Shown: piece after piece, positions 1 to 7,703 of the stretch
Position numbering within the stretch: position 1 is the stretch's first letter
How the letters are laid out: every line of letters starts with the position of its first letter
From: Pseudomonadota bacterium
GTDB lineage: Bacteria > Pseudomonadota > Alphaproteobacteria > Rhizobiales > Rhizobiaceae
Assembly (NCBI GenBank): GCA_023457435.1
Contig: JAEWLS010000006.1
Location: 1 to 29,794 of the forward strand
Length of the DNA: 29,794 nucleotides
Reading direction: 5' to 3'
Position numbers and translations under genes: made by a program
Notes under the pieces: model-generated
Seen by the model: the letters and a program-made list of their open reading frames with translations, nothing else
Told to the model about the DNA's origin: nothing
Database searches by the model: none

Positions 1-55
1 CCCGCGCACTTTCGCACGCGGGTCGCCGACGTTCACCATCAAAAGTTAGAGATGC

Positions 56-80
56 AAAAAATTTGCAGCCTTTCGGCGCA
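56..80 (-). terminator. Rho-independent terminator of the SCP2 gene
   Basis: Read on the minus strand, this is a six-base-pair stem with one bulged T (TGC-GCC paired with GGC-T-GCA), closed by a GAAA tetraloop and followed within two bases by six T residues. It starts 14 nt after the stop codon of the SCP2-domain gene, where an intrinsic terminator would be expected. The stem is short, so strength is uncertain. Confidence 0.55.
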
Positions 81-94
81 CAATAAAGTGAGTT

Positions 95-376
95 CTACAG
101 AACCTGGCTGAGCTGCATGGCGACCGACATGTCGCCCTCGATCTTCAGCTTGCCAGACATGTAGGCCATGGTCGGGTTGAGCTCCCCGGCCATCAGGGAT
201 TCCATGTTGTCCTTGGAGAGCTTGATCGTGCAGTCGGCGTCGGAATCGGTCGTCGACACGGTCGAGCCGTCGACCACGACGACGCCGTCGCTGCCCATGT
301 CGAACTTGACGGAGCGGCTGAAGTCGCTGTCGGCCGCCTTCGATTTGATCTTGTCGGCGATTTCCTGAAGGGTCAT
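95..376 (-). CDS. SCP2 sterol-binding domain protein
   Basis: A 93-residue protein that is a single SCP2 (sterol carrier protein 2) domain. It has no signal peptide and no membrane segment, so it is probably cytosolic. Visible family features are the N-terminal helix, the central DGVVVVDGSTV strand region, DCTIKLSKDN, and the C-terminal AGELNPTMAYMSGKLKIEGDM, which matches the conserved 'G-K-(L/I)-K-(I/V)-x-G-D' core. Such stand-alone domains bind hydrophobic ligands such as lipids or fatty acyl-CoA. The exact ligand cannot be read from sequence. The ATG start is supported by an AGGAG-type site six bases upstream. The gene diverges from an acyl-CoA carboxylase operon and shares a 150-bp promoter region containing a palindrome at 437-452, so a role in handling the same acyl substrate is plausible but inferred. 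Confidence 0.88.
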   Translation of the reverse strand: MTLQEIADKIKSKAADSDFSRSVKFDMGSDGVVVVDGSTVSTTDSDADCTIKLSKDNMESLMAGELNPTMAYMSGKLKIEGDMSVAMQLSQVL

Positions 377-436
377 GGGATGCTCCTGTTGGGGACCGCC
401 AGGCGGCCTGATGCATGGCTTCGCGCATAGCTTTGA

Positions 437-452
437 TTGACGTTTACGTCAA
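437..452. promoter_or_regulatory. Palindromic operator in the divergent promoter region
   Basis: The sequence TTGACGTTTACGTCAA is a perfect inverted repeat: two 7-nt arms (TTGACGT/ACGTCAA) around TT. It lies between the divergent SCP2 gene and the carboxylase operon. A weak promoter pair can be read around it (TTTGAT at 432-437, GATTTA at 456-461, 18-nt spacing). That would put the palindrome between -35 and -10, the geometry used by MerR-family activators. From memory, the MerR-family LiuR, which controls branched-chain acyl-CoA catabolism, uses ACGT-containing palindromes of this kind. No MerR gene lies in the window, so the identity of the regulator is inference. Confidence 0.6.
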
Positions 453-526
453 CGTGATTTAGCGTTCCCGGCGATGGGAGGAGCCATCCTGGACAGACTG
501 CCGCACGCATCAGGCGGGTGCCGCCG

Positions 527-2137
527 ATGACCGTCCTCGCCTCGGCGCTGGATGCCGGCTCGGCGGCGTTCGCGGCCGATCGGGCAGCGATGGAGGCGAA
601 GCTCGCCAACCTCCGCCGGCTTGAGCAGGCGGTGCGCGACAACTCGGCGTCGCGGCGCTCGACCTTCGAGAAGCGCGGGCAGATCCTGCCGCGTGAGCGC
701 GTCGAGCGGCTGCTCGACCGCGGTCAGCCCTTCATCGAGATTTCGCCGCTTGCCGGCTACCGCATGCATGATGACGATGGCGACGCCAACATCATGGGCG
801 GCGGCTCGATCGCCGGCATCGGCGTCGTCGCCGGGCGCCGCGTCGTGGTGTCCGCTTCCGACAGCGGCATCAAGGGCGGGACGATCCCGCCGATGGGGCT
901 GAAGAAGGCGCTGCGGCTGCAGGAGATCGCGCTCGAAAACCGTCTGCCCTTCGTGCACCTGGTCGAGAGCGGCGGCGCCAACCTCAACTACCAGGCCGAG
1001 ATGTTCGTCGAGGGCGGCCGCTCCTTCGCCAACCAGGCACGGCTGTCGGCGGCCGGCATCCCGCAGATCGCGGTGGTTCACGGCTCGTCGACGGCGGGCG
1101 GCGCATATCTGCCCGGCCTGTCGGACTACGTGGTCCTCGTGCGCGGACGGACGAGGATCTTCCTTGCCGGCCCGCCGCTGGTGAAGGCGGCGATCGGCGA
1201 GGATGCCGACGAGGAGGCGCTCGGCGGCGCCGACCTGCACGGGGGCGTTACCGGCCTCGGCGAGTACGTCGCCGACGACGACCGGCAGGCGCTCGCCGTC
1301 GCGCGCGACATCCTGCGCAACCTGACATGGGACAGCGTGGCCCCGCGCGCCGTGTCCGAGCCGCCGCGCTACGATCCGGACGAGCTGCTCGGCATCGTGC
1401 CGGCCGACGAGAAGGCCGGCTTCGACATGCGCGAGATCGTTGCCCGCATCGTCGACGGCTCGGACTTCCTCGAGTTCAAGGCCGCGTATTCGCCCGACAC
1501 CGTCTGCGGCCACGCGGCAATCGAAGGCCATCGCGTCGGCATCCTGGCCAACAACGGGCCAATCATGCCGACCGGCTCGCTGAAGGCGGCGCAGTTCATC
1601 CAGCTCTGCGACCAGTCCGGCACGCCGCTCGTCTTCCTGCAGAACACGACGGGCTACATGGTCGGCACCGAGGCCGAGCGTGCCGGCGCGGTCAAGCACG
1701 GATCGAAGATGATCCAGGCGGTCGCGACCGCGCGCGTGCCGAAGTTCACGATCCTCATCGGCGGTTCGTTCGGCGCCGGCAATTACGGCATGTGCGGGCG
1801 CGGCTTCGGCCCGCGCTTCATCTTCGCCTGGCCGTCCGCCCGCACCGCCGTGATGGGCGGCGAGCAGGCGGCGAAGGTCATGGAGATCGTCGCCCGCGGC
1901 AAGGCAGCGCGCGAAGGCGCCGAGGTCAACGAAGCCGCGCTGGCGAAACAGTCCGCGGCGATCCGTGGCGGCATCGAGCAGCAGTCGACGGCGCTGTTCT
2001 CGACCGCGCGGCTCTGGGACGACGGCATCATCGACCCGCGCGACACGCGCCGCGTGCTGGGGCTCTGCCTGAGCATCGCGGCAGAGGGAGACGCTAGGAC
2101 GCTGAGGCCGAACGCGTTCGGAGTGGCGAGGGGATAG
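527..2137 (+). CDS. Acyl-CoA carboxylase carboxyltransferase (beta) subunit, MCC/GCC type
   Basis: Carboxyltransferase subunit of a biotin-dependent acyl-CoA carboxylase. It moves the carboxyl group from biotin to the gamma carbon of an enoyl-CoA. At about 536 residues it has the usual beta-subunit length. N- and C-terminal crotonase-fold halves are visible. The methylcrotonyl/geranyl-CoA class is shown by SGGANLNYQAE, GSSTAGGAYLPGLSDY, GTPLVFLQNTTGYMVG and GGSFGAGNYGMCGRGFGPRF-I-FAWPSARTAVMGGEQAA. Gly163, in VEGGRSFANQ, stands where methylcrotonyl-CoA carboxylases have Phe (HFGRIFFNQ). As I recall, this exchange marks geranyl-CoA carboxylase. The ATG at 527 has an AGGCGGG stretch about eight bases upstream. 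A GTG at 518 is an alternative start with poorer spacing. The gene is first in an operon with the dehydrogenase (2 nt downstream) and the biotin carboxylase. Family call is firm; the substrate is not. Confidence 0.92.
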   Translation: MTVLASALDAGSAAFAADRAAMEAKLANLRRLEQAVRDNSASRRSTFEKRGQILPRERVERLLDRGQPFIEISPLAGYRMHDDDGDANIMGGGSIAGIGVVAGRRVVVSASDSGIKGGTIPPMGLKKALRLQEIALENRLPFVHLVESGGANLNYQAEMFVEGGRSFANQARLSAAGIPQIAVVHGSSTAGGAYLPGLSDYVVLVRGRTRIFLAGPPLVKAAIGEDADEEALGGADLHGGVTGLGEYVADDDRQALAVARDILRNLTWDSVAPRAVSEPPRYDPDELLGIVPADEKAGFDMREIVARIVDGSDFLEFKAAYSPDTVCGHAAIEGHRVGILANNGPIMPTGSLKAAQFIQLCDQSGTPLVFLQNTTGYMVGTEAERAGAVKHGSKMIQAVATARVPKFTILIGGSFGAGNYGMCGRGFGPRFIFAWPSARTAVMGGEQAAKVMEIVARGKAAREGAEVNEAALAKQSAAIRGGIEQQSTALFSTARLWDDGIIDPRDTRRVLGLCLSIAAEGDARTLRPNAFGVARG

Positions 2138-2139
2138 GA

Positions 2140-3303
2140 ATGCAGTTCACGCCCGAGCACAACGAGATCCGCCGCACGGTCGCGCGGTTCGTGGAGACCG
2201 AGCTCAACCCGCGTGTCGACGCCTGGGAGGAGGCGGAGGAGTTTCCCTCGCACGCGGTGTTCAAGAAGCTCGGCGGCCTCGGCCTGCTCGGCATCAAGTA
2301 CGACCCTGCCTATGGCGGGCTGGGGCTCGACTTCTCCTATTCGATGGTGATGGCGGAGGAGCTCGGCATGACCGCATGCGGCGGCGTGCCGATGGCCATC
2401 GGCGTCCATACCGACATGTGCACGCCGGCGCTCAACCGCTACGGCTCCGATCACGTGAAGCGAAACTTCCTGGCGCCGTCCATTGCCGGCGACGTCGTCG
2501 GCTGCATTGGCGTATCGGAGCCCGGCGGCGGCTCGGACGTCGCCGCGGTCAAGACGATAGCGCGCCGCGACGGCGACGACCTCGTGATCTCCGGCACCAA
2601 GATGTGGATCACCAACGGCATGAAGGCCGACTGGTGCTGCCTGCTTGCCAATACGTCCGAGGGCGCGCCGCACCGCAACAAGTCGCTGATCTGCGTGCCG
2701 ATGGATGCGAAGGGCATCTCGCGGCAGAAGATCCGCAAGATCGGCATGAATGCGTCGGACACGGCGCAGCTGTTCTTCGACGAGGTGCGCGTGCCGGCTG
2801 CAAACATCATCGGCGAGCCCGGTGCCGGCTTCACCATGCAGATGCAGCAGTTCCAGGAGGAACGGCTCTACTCCGCGGCCAGCTCGATCAAGGGTTTCGA
2901 CCGGCTGATCGACCTCACCATCGACTATGCCGGGGAGCGCAAGGTGTTCGGCAAGCCGGTGCTCGATAATCAGGTCGTGCACTTCCGCCTCGCCGAACTG
3001 CGCACCGAAGTGGAGGCGCTGCGTGCGCTGACGTGGTCGGCGATCGAGCAATACGTCGCCGGCGCCGACGTGACGCGGCTCGCCTCGATGGCCAAGCTCA
3101 AGACCGGTCGGCTGGCGCGCGAGATCACCGATTCCTGCCTGCAGTACTGGGGCGGCATGGGCTACACGCTCGAGAATCCGATCAGCCGCGCCTATCGCGA
3201 CACGCGTCTCGTCTCGATCGGTGCCGGCGCCGACGAGATCATGCTCGGCATCATCGCCAAGCTGGAAGGCACGCTGCCGGGAACGGGGAACCGCGCGAAG
3301 TGA
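2140..3303 (+). CDS. Acyl-CoA dehydrogenase, isovaleryl/citronellyl-CoA dehydrogenase-like
   Basis: A flavin-dependent acyl-CoA dehydrogenase of 387 residues, the normal family length. It would introduce the alpha-beta double bond before carboxylation. The N-terminal helical domain is followed by the FAD/substrate signature GCIGVSEPGGGSDVAAVKT and KMWITNG. The C-terminal domain has QYWGGMGYTLENPISRAYRDTRL-VSIGAGADEIM. The medium-chain enzymes' catalytic Glu (YEGTSQ) is replaced by Ala in IGAGADE, as in the isovaleryl-CoA dehydrogenase type. The helix position where the latter carries its Glu appears to hold Arg by my hand alignment, so the catalytic base is unclear. The ATG lies 2 nt after the carboxyltransferase stop with GAGGGG/AGGA ahead of it. 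The gene ends overlapping the biotin carboxylase start by four bases. Sitting between the two carboxylase subunits, it probably supplies their enoyl-CoA substrate. Confidence 0.9.
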   Translation: MQFTPEHNEIRRTVARFVETELNPRVDAWEEAEEFPSHAVFKKLGGLGLLGIKYDPAYGGLGLDFSYSMVMAEELGMTACGGVPMAIGVHTDMCTPALNRYGSDHVKRNFLAPSIAGDVVGCIGVSEPGGGSDVAAVKTIARRDGDDLVISGTKMWITNGMKADWCCLLANTSEGAPHRNKSLICVPMDAKGISRQKIRKIGMNASDTAQLFFDEVRVPAANIIGEPGAGFTMQMQQFQEERLYSAASSIKGFDRLIDLTIDYAGERKVFGKPVLDNQVVHFRLAELRTEVEALRALTWSAIEQYVAGADVTRLASMAKLKTGRLAREITDSCLQYWGGMGYTLENPISRAYRDTRLVSIGAGADEIMLGIIAKLEGTLPGTGNRAK

Positions 3304-5240
3304 GGCGCCTGCTGATCGCCAATCGCGGCGAGATCGCGATCCGCGTGGCGCGAACCGCCCGCCGCATGGGAATCGCCACTGTTGCGGTCTATTCCGATGC
3401 CGACGCAGGCATGCCGCACGTCGCGGCCTGCGACAGTGCGGTGCGCATCGGCCCGGCGCCGTCGCGCGACAGCTACCTGAACATCGGCGCCGTCATCGAC
3501 GCCGCGCGCCAGTCCGGCGCCGACGCCGTGCATCCGGGCTACGGCTTCCTGTCGGAGAATGCGGCCTTCGCGCGCGCCGTCCTGGATGCCGGGCTGACCT
3601 TCGTCGGTCCGCGGCCGGAGACCATCGAGACGATGGGCGACAAGGCGCGCGCACGCGAGATCGCGGCGCAGCTCGGCGTCCCGGTGCTTGGCGGACACGA
3701 GGTCGATCCAGGCTCGGATGCACGTGCCACGGCGGATCGGCTCGGATATCCGTTGATCGTCAAGGCGCTCGCTGGCGGCGGCGGGCGCGGCATGCGCGTC
3801 GTGCGCTCTTCGGCCGGGCTGGCCGAGGCACTCGCCGGCGCGGCTCGCGAGGCGGAGGCCGCGTTCGGCGACGGCCGGCTGCTTCTGGAGCGACTTGTCG
3901 AGGATGCGCGCCATGTCGAGGTGCAGGTCTTCGGAGACGCGCACGGCAATGTCGTCCACCTGTTCGAGCGCGACTGCTCGGCGCAGCGCCGGCACCAGAA
4001 AGTCGTCGAGGAAGCGCCGTCGCCGGCCGTGTCGCAGACGCTGCGCGACAGGCTCACCGGCGACGCGCTGAAACTCGCGCGTTCTGTCGGCTATATCGGC
4101 GCCGGGACGGTGGAGTTCGTCGTCGGTGGCGGCGGCGAGCACCACTTCCTCGAGATGAACACCCGCCTGCAGGTCGAGCATCCGGTCACTGAAGCCATCA
4201 CCGGGCTCGACCTTGTCGAGTGGCAGCTTCGTGTCGCGCGCGGCGAAAGGCTGCCGCTGGCGCAGGACGGCATCACCATGCGCGGGCATGCCATCGAGGC
4301 GCGGCTTTGCGCCGAGGACCCGGCAATCGGCTTCCTGCCCCAGACCGGCCGCATCGTCGGCTGGTCGCCGCCGCCCGATGCACGCATCGATGCGGGCGTC
4401 GAGACGGGTTCGGTCATCTCGCCGCACTACGATTCTATGATCGCGAAGATCGTCGTCCACGGCGCCGATCGCTTGGAAGCGGTGGATCGTCTGGTTGCCG
4501 CCCTCGATGCCACCCGCGTCGCCGGCGTCATCACCAACCGCACCTTCCTGCGCCGGCTCGTCGATGGCTCGGAGTTCCGCGACGGCGCGGTGACGACGCC
4601 ACTGATCGACGCCTGGGTCGGGTCGGCCGGCGCCGGCAAGGTCGCGCCGGCGCTCGCTGCGCCGAAGCCCTCGCCGGAGGTTGTCGCGCTTGCCGCCGCG
4701 ATACTGGGGCGCGCCGATGGCGACTGGTTCCGCTCTACCGGCGTCGCGGACTGCCCGATCGATCTGGAAGGCGCGGGCGAGCGCCACTCGTGCCGCCTGC
4801 TGTTCGAGCGGGGCACATTGGCCGGCATCGACGTCGATGGAGGCCGTGCCGATCTGGATGCCATCCATATCGGACCCGGCAGTGTGGAGTATGTCCGGTC
4901 GAACGTAAGCCGCCACGCACATTACACGCTCGCCGGCGGCGAGCTGTGGCTCGACGTGGCTGGCGAGACCTACCGGTTTGCCGAGACCGACCATCGCACC
5001 GGCGGCTCGGAGCGCCATGACGGGCAGATCGTCGCGCCGCTCTCCGGGCTCGTCCGTCAGGTGCTCGTCGCGGTCGGCGACGACGTCGCCGCCGGCGCTC
5101 CGGTCCTCATCATCGAGGCGATGAAGATGGAAACCCGGCTCACCGCCAGGGTCGCGGGGACCGTGCGTGCGATCCATGTCCTGGAAGGGCGGCAGGCGAG
5201 CGCCCGCGCTGTACTGATCGAGATCGAACCGGCGGCCTGA
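3300..5240 (+). CDS. Acyl-CoA carboxylase biotin carboxylase/biotin carrier (alpha) subunit
   Basis: A 646-residue alpha subunit that carboxylates biotin with ATP and bicarbonate and carries the biotin. In order: biotin carboxylase N-domain from residue 2 (RRLLIANRGEIAIR), ATP-grasp domain with glycine-rich loop ALAGGGGRGMRVV (about 156-168), the EMNTRLQVEHPVTEA motif (about 284-298), the carboxylase C-domain, a linking region, and a C-terminal biotinyl domain with the AMKM motif. Lys609 is the biotin attachment site. The start is GTG at 3300, because the conserved N-terminus begins immediately and GTGA overlaps the dehydrogenase stop. A longer reading upstream would run inside the dehydrogenase gene. 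It partners the carboxyltransferase two genes upstream. Like MCC and GCC alpha subunits it carries carboxylase and carrier on one chain. Confidence 0.94.
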   Translation: MRRLLIANRGEIAIRVARTARRMGIATVAVYSDADAGMPHVAACDSAVRIGPAPSRDSYLNIGAVIDAARQSGADAVHPGYGFLSENAAFARAVLDAGLTFVGPRPETIETMGDKARAREIAAQLGVPVLGGHEVDPGSDARATADRLGYPLIVKALAGGGGRGMRVVRSSAGLAEALAGAAREAEAAFGDGRLLLERLVEDARHVEVQVFGDAHGNVVHLFERDCSAQRRHQKVVEEAPSPAVSQTLRDRLTGDALKLARSVGYIGAGTVEFVVGGGGEHHFLEMNTRLQVEHPVTEAITGLDLVEWQLRVARGERLPLAQDGITMRGHAIEARLCAEDPAIGFLPQTGRIVGWSPPPDARIDAGVETGSVISPHYDSMIAKIVVHGADRLEAVDRLVAALDATRVAGVITNRTFLRRLVDGSEFRDGAVTTPLIDAWVGSAGAGKVAPALAAPKPSPEVVALAAAILGRADGDWFRSTGVADCPIDLEGAGERHSCRLLFERGTLAGIDVDGGRADLDAIHIGPGSVEYVRSNVSRHAHYTLAGGELWLDVAGETYRFAETDHRTGGSERHDGQIVAPLSGLVRQVLVAVGDDVAAGAPVLIIEAMKMETRLTARVAGTVRAIHVLEGRQASARAVLIEIEPAA

Positions 5241-5268
5241 ACGCAGCGCCTGTTGCAGCGGTGCGCGG

Positions 5269-5293
5269 CTATTGTTATTGTCCATAACAATAG
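5269..5293. promoter_or_regulatory. Perfect palindrome, likely MarR-type operator
   Basis: Two perfect 10-nt arms, CTATTGTTAT (5269-5278) and ATAACAATAG (5284-5293), flank TGTCC. The AT-rich arms stand out from GC-rich surroundings. The right arm ends inside the GGGAGG ribosome-binding site of the ligase gene at 5306, so a bound protein would block transcription or initiation there. A MarR-family gene lies directly downstream of the ligase, and MarR proteins bind palindromes of this size. It could also form a weak hairpin in RNA, but it lacks a GC stem and T tract, so a terminator is unlikely. Confidence 0.7.
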
Positions 5294-5305
5294 GGAGGAA
5301 CCTTC

Positions 5306-7159
5306 ATGCCGGTCGTCGAGCGCCCGGGCCTTCGGCCCGTCAATATGGGCGAATTGTCGGTGGACATCTCCGAGGGGCGGGACGGCGTGCGCTATGTGCG
5401 CTCGCGCTCGACGCTGCCGGAGATGCCGCACAGCATCCTGCAGAGGCTCGATCACTGGGCCTCGGTTGCTCCCGACCGCACGCTGTTCGCCGACCGCGGT
5501 GCGGACGGCGAGTGGCGCAAGCTCTCCTACGCCGAGATGCGCGACCGCTCCTACGCCGTCGCCGAATACCTGCTCGGCAAGGGGCTCTCCGCCGACCGGC
5601 CGCTCGTCATCCTCTCCGGCAACTCGCTGGAGCATATCCAGCTGGCCTTCGGCGCGCTCCGCGCCGGCATTCCCTACGCGCCCGTATCGCCGGCCTATTC
5701 GCTCGTTGCCAGGGACTACGCCAAGCTGCACCATATTTTCCGGCTGCTGACGCCGGGCATGGTCTTCGTCGCGGATGCCGCGCCGTTCGCTGCGGCGCTG
5801 GCCGGCTCGCTGCCCGAGGGCGTGGCGGTTGCCGCCGCGCGCAACCTGCCGGCAGGCGCCATCGACTTCGCCGACATCGTCTCGACCGTTCCGGGCGAGG
5901 CGGCGCGGGCCGCCTACGCCGCGGTCAACCGCGACACCGTCGCCAAGTTCCTGTTCACGTCGGGCTCGACCGGCCTGCCCAAGGCGGTGATCAACACGCA
6001 CGGGATGATCGCGGTCAACCAGGTGATGATCGCGCATGCGCTGGCCTTTCTGAAGGACCGTCCGCCGGTGATGGTCGACTGGCTGCCGTGGAACCACACG
6101 GCTGGCGGCAACCACAATGTCGGCATCGCGCTGCATAATGGCGGCACCTTCTACATCGACGACGGCTCGCCGACGCCGGGCGGCATCGCCAAGACGATCC
6201 GCAATCTCGAGGAGATTTCGCCGACGCTCTACTTCAACGTCCCCAAGGGCTACGAGATGGTCTCGGCGGCGCTGCGCACCAACGACCGCCTGCGGGAGAG
6301 CTTCTTCCGCGAGGTCGACCTCCTTCAGTATTCCGGCGCCGGCCTGTCGCAGCACGTCTGGGACGCGCTGGAAGAAGAGGCGATGAAGGCGATCGGCATG
6401 AAGGTGATGATCATCACCGGCTACGGATCGACCGAGACCGCGCCTTTCACCATGACCACCACCTGGCCCGTCGACCGGCCGGGAGAGGTCGGCCTGCCGG
6501 CCCCGGGCATCGAACTCAAGCTCATCCCCGACGGCGAGAAACTCGAGCTCCGGCTCAAGGGACCGAACGTCACTCCCGGCTACTGGCGTCAGCCCGACAA
6601 GTCGGCCGAGAGCTTCGACGAGGAAGGGTTCTACCGCATCGGCGACGCCTTGAAGTTCGTCGATCCGTCGGACGCCAACAAAGGTTTCCTGTTCGACGGG
6701 CGCGTGTCGGAGGACTTCAAGCTCGACACGGGCACCTGGGTGAACTTCGCCGCGGTGAAGGGCTCGATCGTGCGCGCCTTCGCGCCATACGTGCGCGATG
6801 CGGTGCTCACCGGCCTCAACCGCTCCTACATCGGCGCCATGCTGTTCCTCGATCTCGACGCCGCACGCGGCATCGACCCGTCGCTCGCCGGAGCCGACGA
6901 GGCGACGCTGGCGCATGCGCCGAAGCTGCTCGAGGTTTTCCAGCAGCGGCTCGATGCGCTCGCCGCGCAGTCGACCGGCAGCTCGATGCATGTCGCGCGC
7001 GCAGTGGTGCTCGATCGGCCGCCGTCTCTCGACGCGAGCGAGATCACCGACAAGGGTTCGATCAACCAGCGCGCGGTGCTCGCGGCGCGTGCCGAACTCG
7101 CCGACAGCCTTTATGCCGAGCCGGCGCCGGCCGGCGTGCTCGTGGCGAAGCGCGGCTAG
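5306..7159 (+). CDS. AMP-dependent acyl-CoA ligase, feruloyl-CoA synthase family
   Basis: A 617-residue ANL-superfamily ligase that would convert a carboxylic acid to its CoA ester through an acyl-adenylate. The AMP-binding P-loop TSGSTGLPK is at residues 218-226, the WLPWNHTAGGNHNVG segment about 60 residues later, YGSTET at 373-378, and PGYWRQPDKS with GFYRIGDALKF nearer the C-terminus. The extended N-terminal region and the WLPWNHT-AGGN block are typical of bacterial feruloyl-CoA synthases. The family name does not fix the substrate, and here the neighbours suggest a branched or terpenoid acid as readily as a hydroxycinnamate. The ATG has GGGAGG seven bases upstream. A 25-nt palindrome overlaps that site. 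The stop codon interlocks with the MarR gene's stop in the tetranucleotide CTAG. Confidence 0.85.
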   Translation: MPVVERPGLRPVNMGELSVDISEGRDGVRYVRSRSTLPEMPHSILQRLDHWASVAPDRTLFADRGADGEWRKLSYAEMRDRSYAVAEYLLGKGLSADRPLVILSGNSLEHIQLAFGALRAGIPYAPVSPAYSLVARDYAKLHHIFRLLTPGMVFVADAAPFAAALAGSLPEGVAVAAARNLPAGAIDFADIVSTVPGEAARAAYAAVNRDTVAKFLFTSGSTGLPKAVINTHGMIAVNQVMIAHALAFLKDRPPVMVDWLPWNHTAGGNHNVGIALHNGGTFYIDDGSPTPGGIAKTIRNLEEISPTLYFNVPKGYEMVSAALRTNDRLRESFFREVDLLQYSGAGLSQHVWDALEEEAMKAIGMKVMIITGYGSTETAPFTMTTTWPVDRPGEVGLPAPGIELKLIPDGEKLELRLKGPNVTPGYWRQPDKSAESFDEEGFYRIGDALKFVDPSDANKGFLFDGRVSEDFKLDTGTWVNFAAVKGSIVRAFAPYVRDAVLTGLNRSYIGAMLFLDLDAARGIDPSLAGADEATLAHAPKLLEVFQQRLDALAAQSTGSSMHVARAVVLDRPPSLDASEITDKGSINQRAVLAARAELADSLYAEPAPAGVLVAKRG

Positions 7160-7620
7160 TCGGCGATGACCCGATCCAGCAGGGCGATCAGCCGGTCGCG
7201 CTCGGCGACGCCGCCGAGCCTCGCCACGAGGCGATCCTCGTGATCCTTCCACGTCGCCAGCATGCGCTCGACGAAGCCGCGGCCCTCGGCGGTGAGATGC
7301 AGCGAGTGCGACCGCTTGTCGTCGGGCGACTTTCGTCTCTCGGCGAGGCCGCGCCGCTCCAGCCCGTCCATCAGCGCGACGAAGTTGGCGCGCTTGATGC
7401 CGAGCCGGGCCGCGATCTCCGACTGCTTAAGCCCCGGCAAGCTCGCGATCATCGCGAGCACCGAGAACTCGGCGGGCCGCAGCGGCATGCGCTCGAAGCT
7501 TTCGATGAAGTCCTGGAAGACGTGGAGCTGCGCGCGGCGCAGCTTGTAGCCGATGATCGCGCCCATGTCGGGCACGTTCGCCATCGGCTCGTCCGTTTCC
7601 CTCTCGCCGGCATGCTTCAT
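7156..7620 (-). CDS. MarR-family transcriptional regulator
   Basis: A winged-helix regulator of about 154 residues, usual MarR length. Visible parts are the dimerisation helices, the recognition region PGLKQSEIAARLGIKRANFVALMDGLERRGLAERRKSPDDKRSHSLHLTAEG with the typical 'D-x-R-x-x-x-L-x-LT-x-x-G' wing, and a C-terminal dimerisation helix. The ATG at 7620 was chosen; a TTG at 7668 and an ATG at 7584 are alternatives, and none has a strong ribosome-binding site. It is convergent with the ligase and divergent from the crotonase, and would be expected to sense an acyl-CoA, as CouR/FerR-type regulators next to hydroxycinnamoyl-CoA genes do. The palindrome at 5269-5293 is its best candidate target. 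The ligand is not known. Confidence 0.88.
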   Translation of the reverse strand: MKHAGERETDEPMANVPDMGAIIGYKLRRAQLHVFQDFIESFERMPLRPAEFSVLAMIASLPGLKQSEIAARLGIKRANFVALMDGLERRGLAERRKSPDDKRSHSLHLTAEGRGFVERMLATWKDHEDRLVARLGGVAERDRLIALLDRVIAD

Positions 7621-7703
7621 GTCAGGGTCCCCGGTGCCCTCCTTGGCCCGAATCGCCCGGCCATACAATCACAGTCACGAACAACTCGCAGCGGAGGTGT
7701 GGT

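Noticed and set aside
1..22. Inverted repeat CCCGCG ... CGCGGG at the left edge
   Set aside because: A short GC-rich arm pair with a 10-nt loop and no T tract; the context beyond the edge is unknown, so no function can be supported.
3192..5285. Long antisense frame across the biotin carboxylase gene, and similar ones across the ligase (5057-7252) and flhA (12001-14073)
   Set aside because: They mirror strong real genes in GC-rich DNA; their translations are Arg/Ala/Asp/His-rich without domains.
7621..7703. Second MarR operator in the MarR/crotonase divergent region
   Set aside because: Only loose similarity (ATACAAT ... GAACAAC) to the arms at 5269-5293 and no inverted symmetry.
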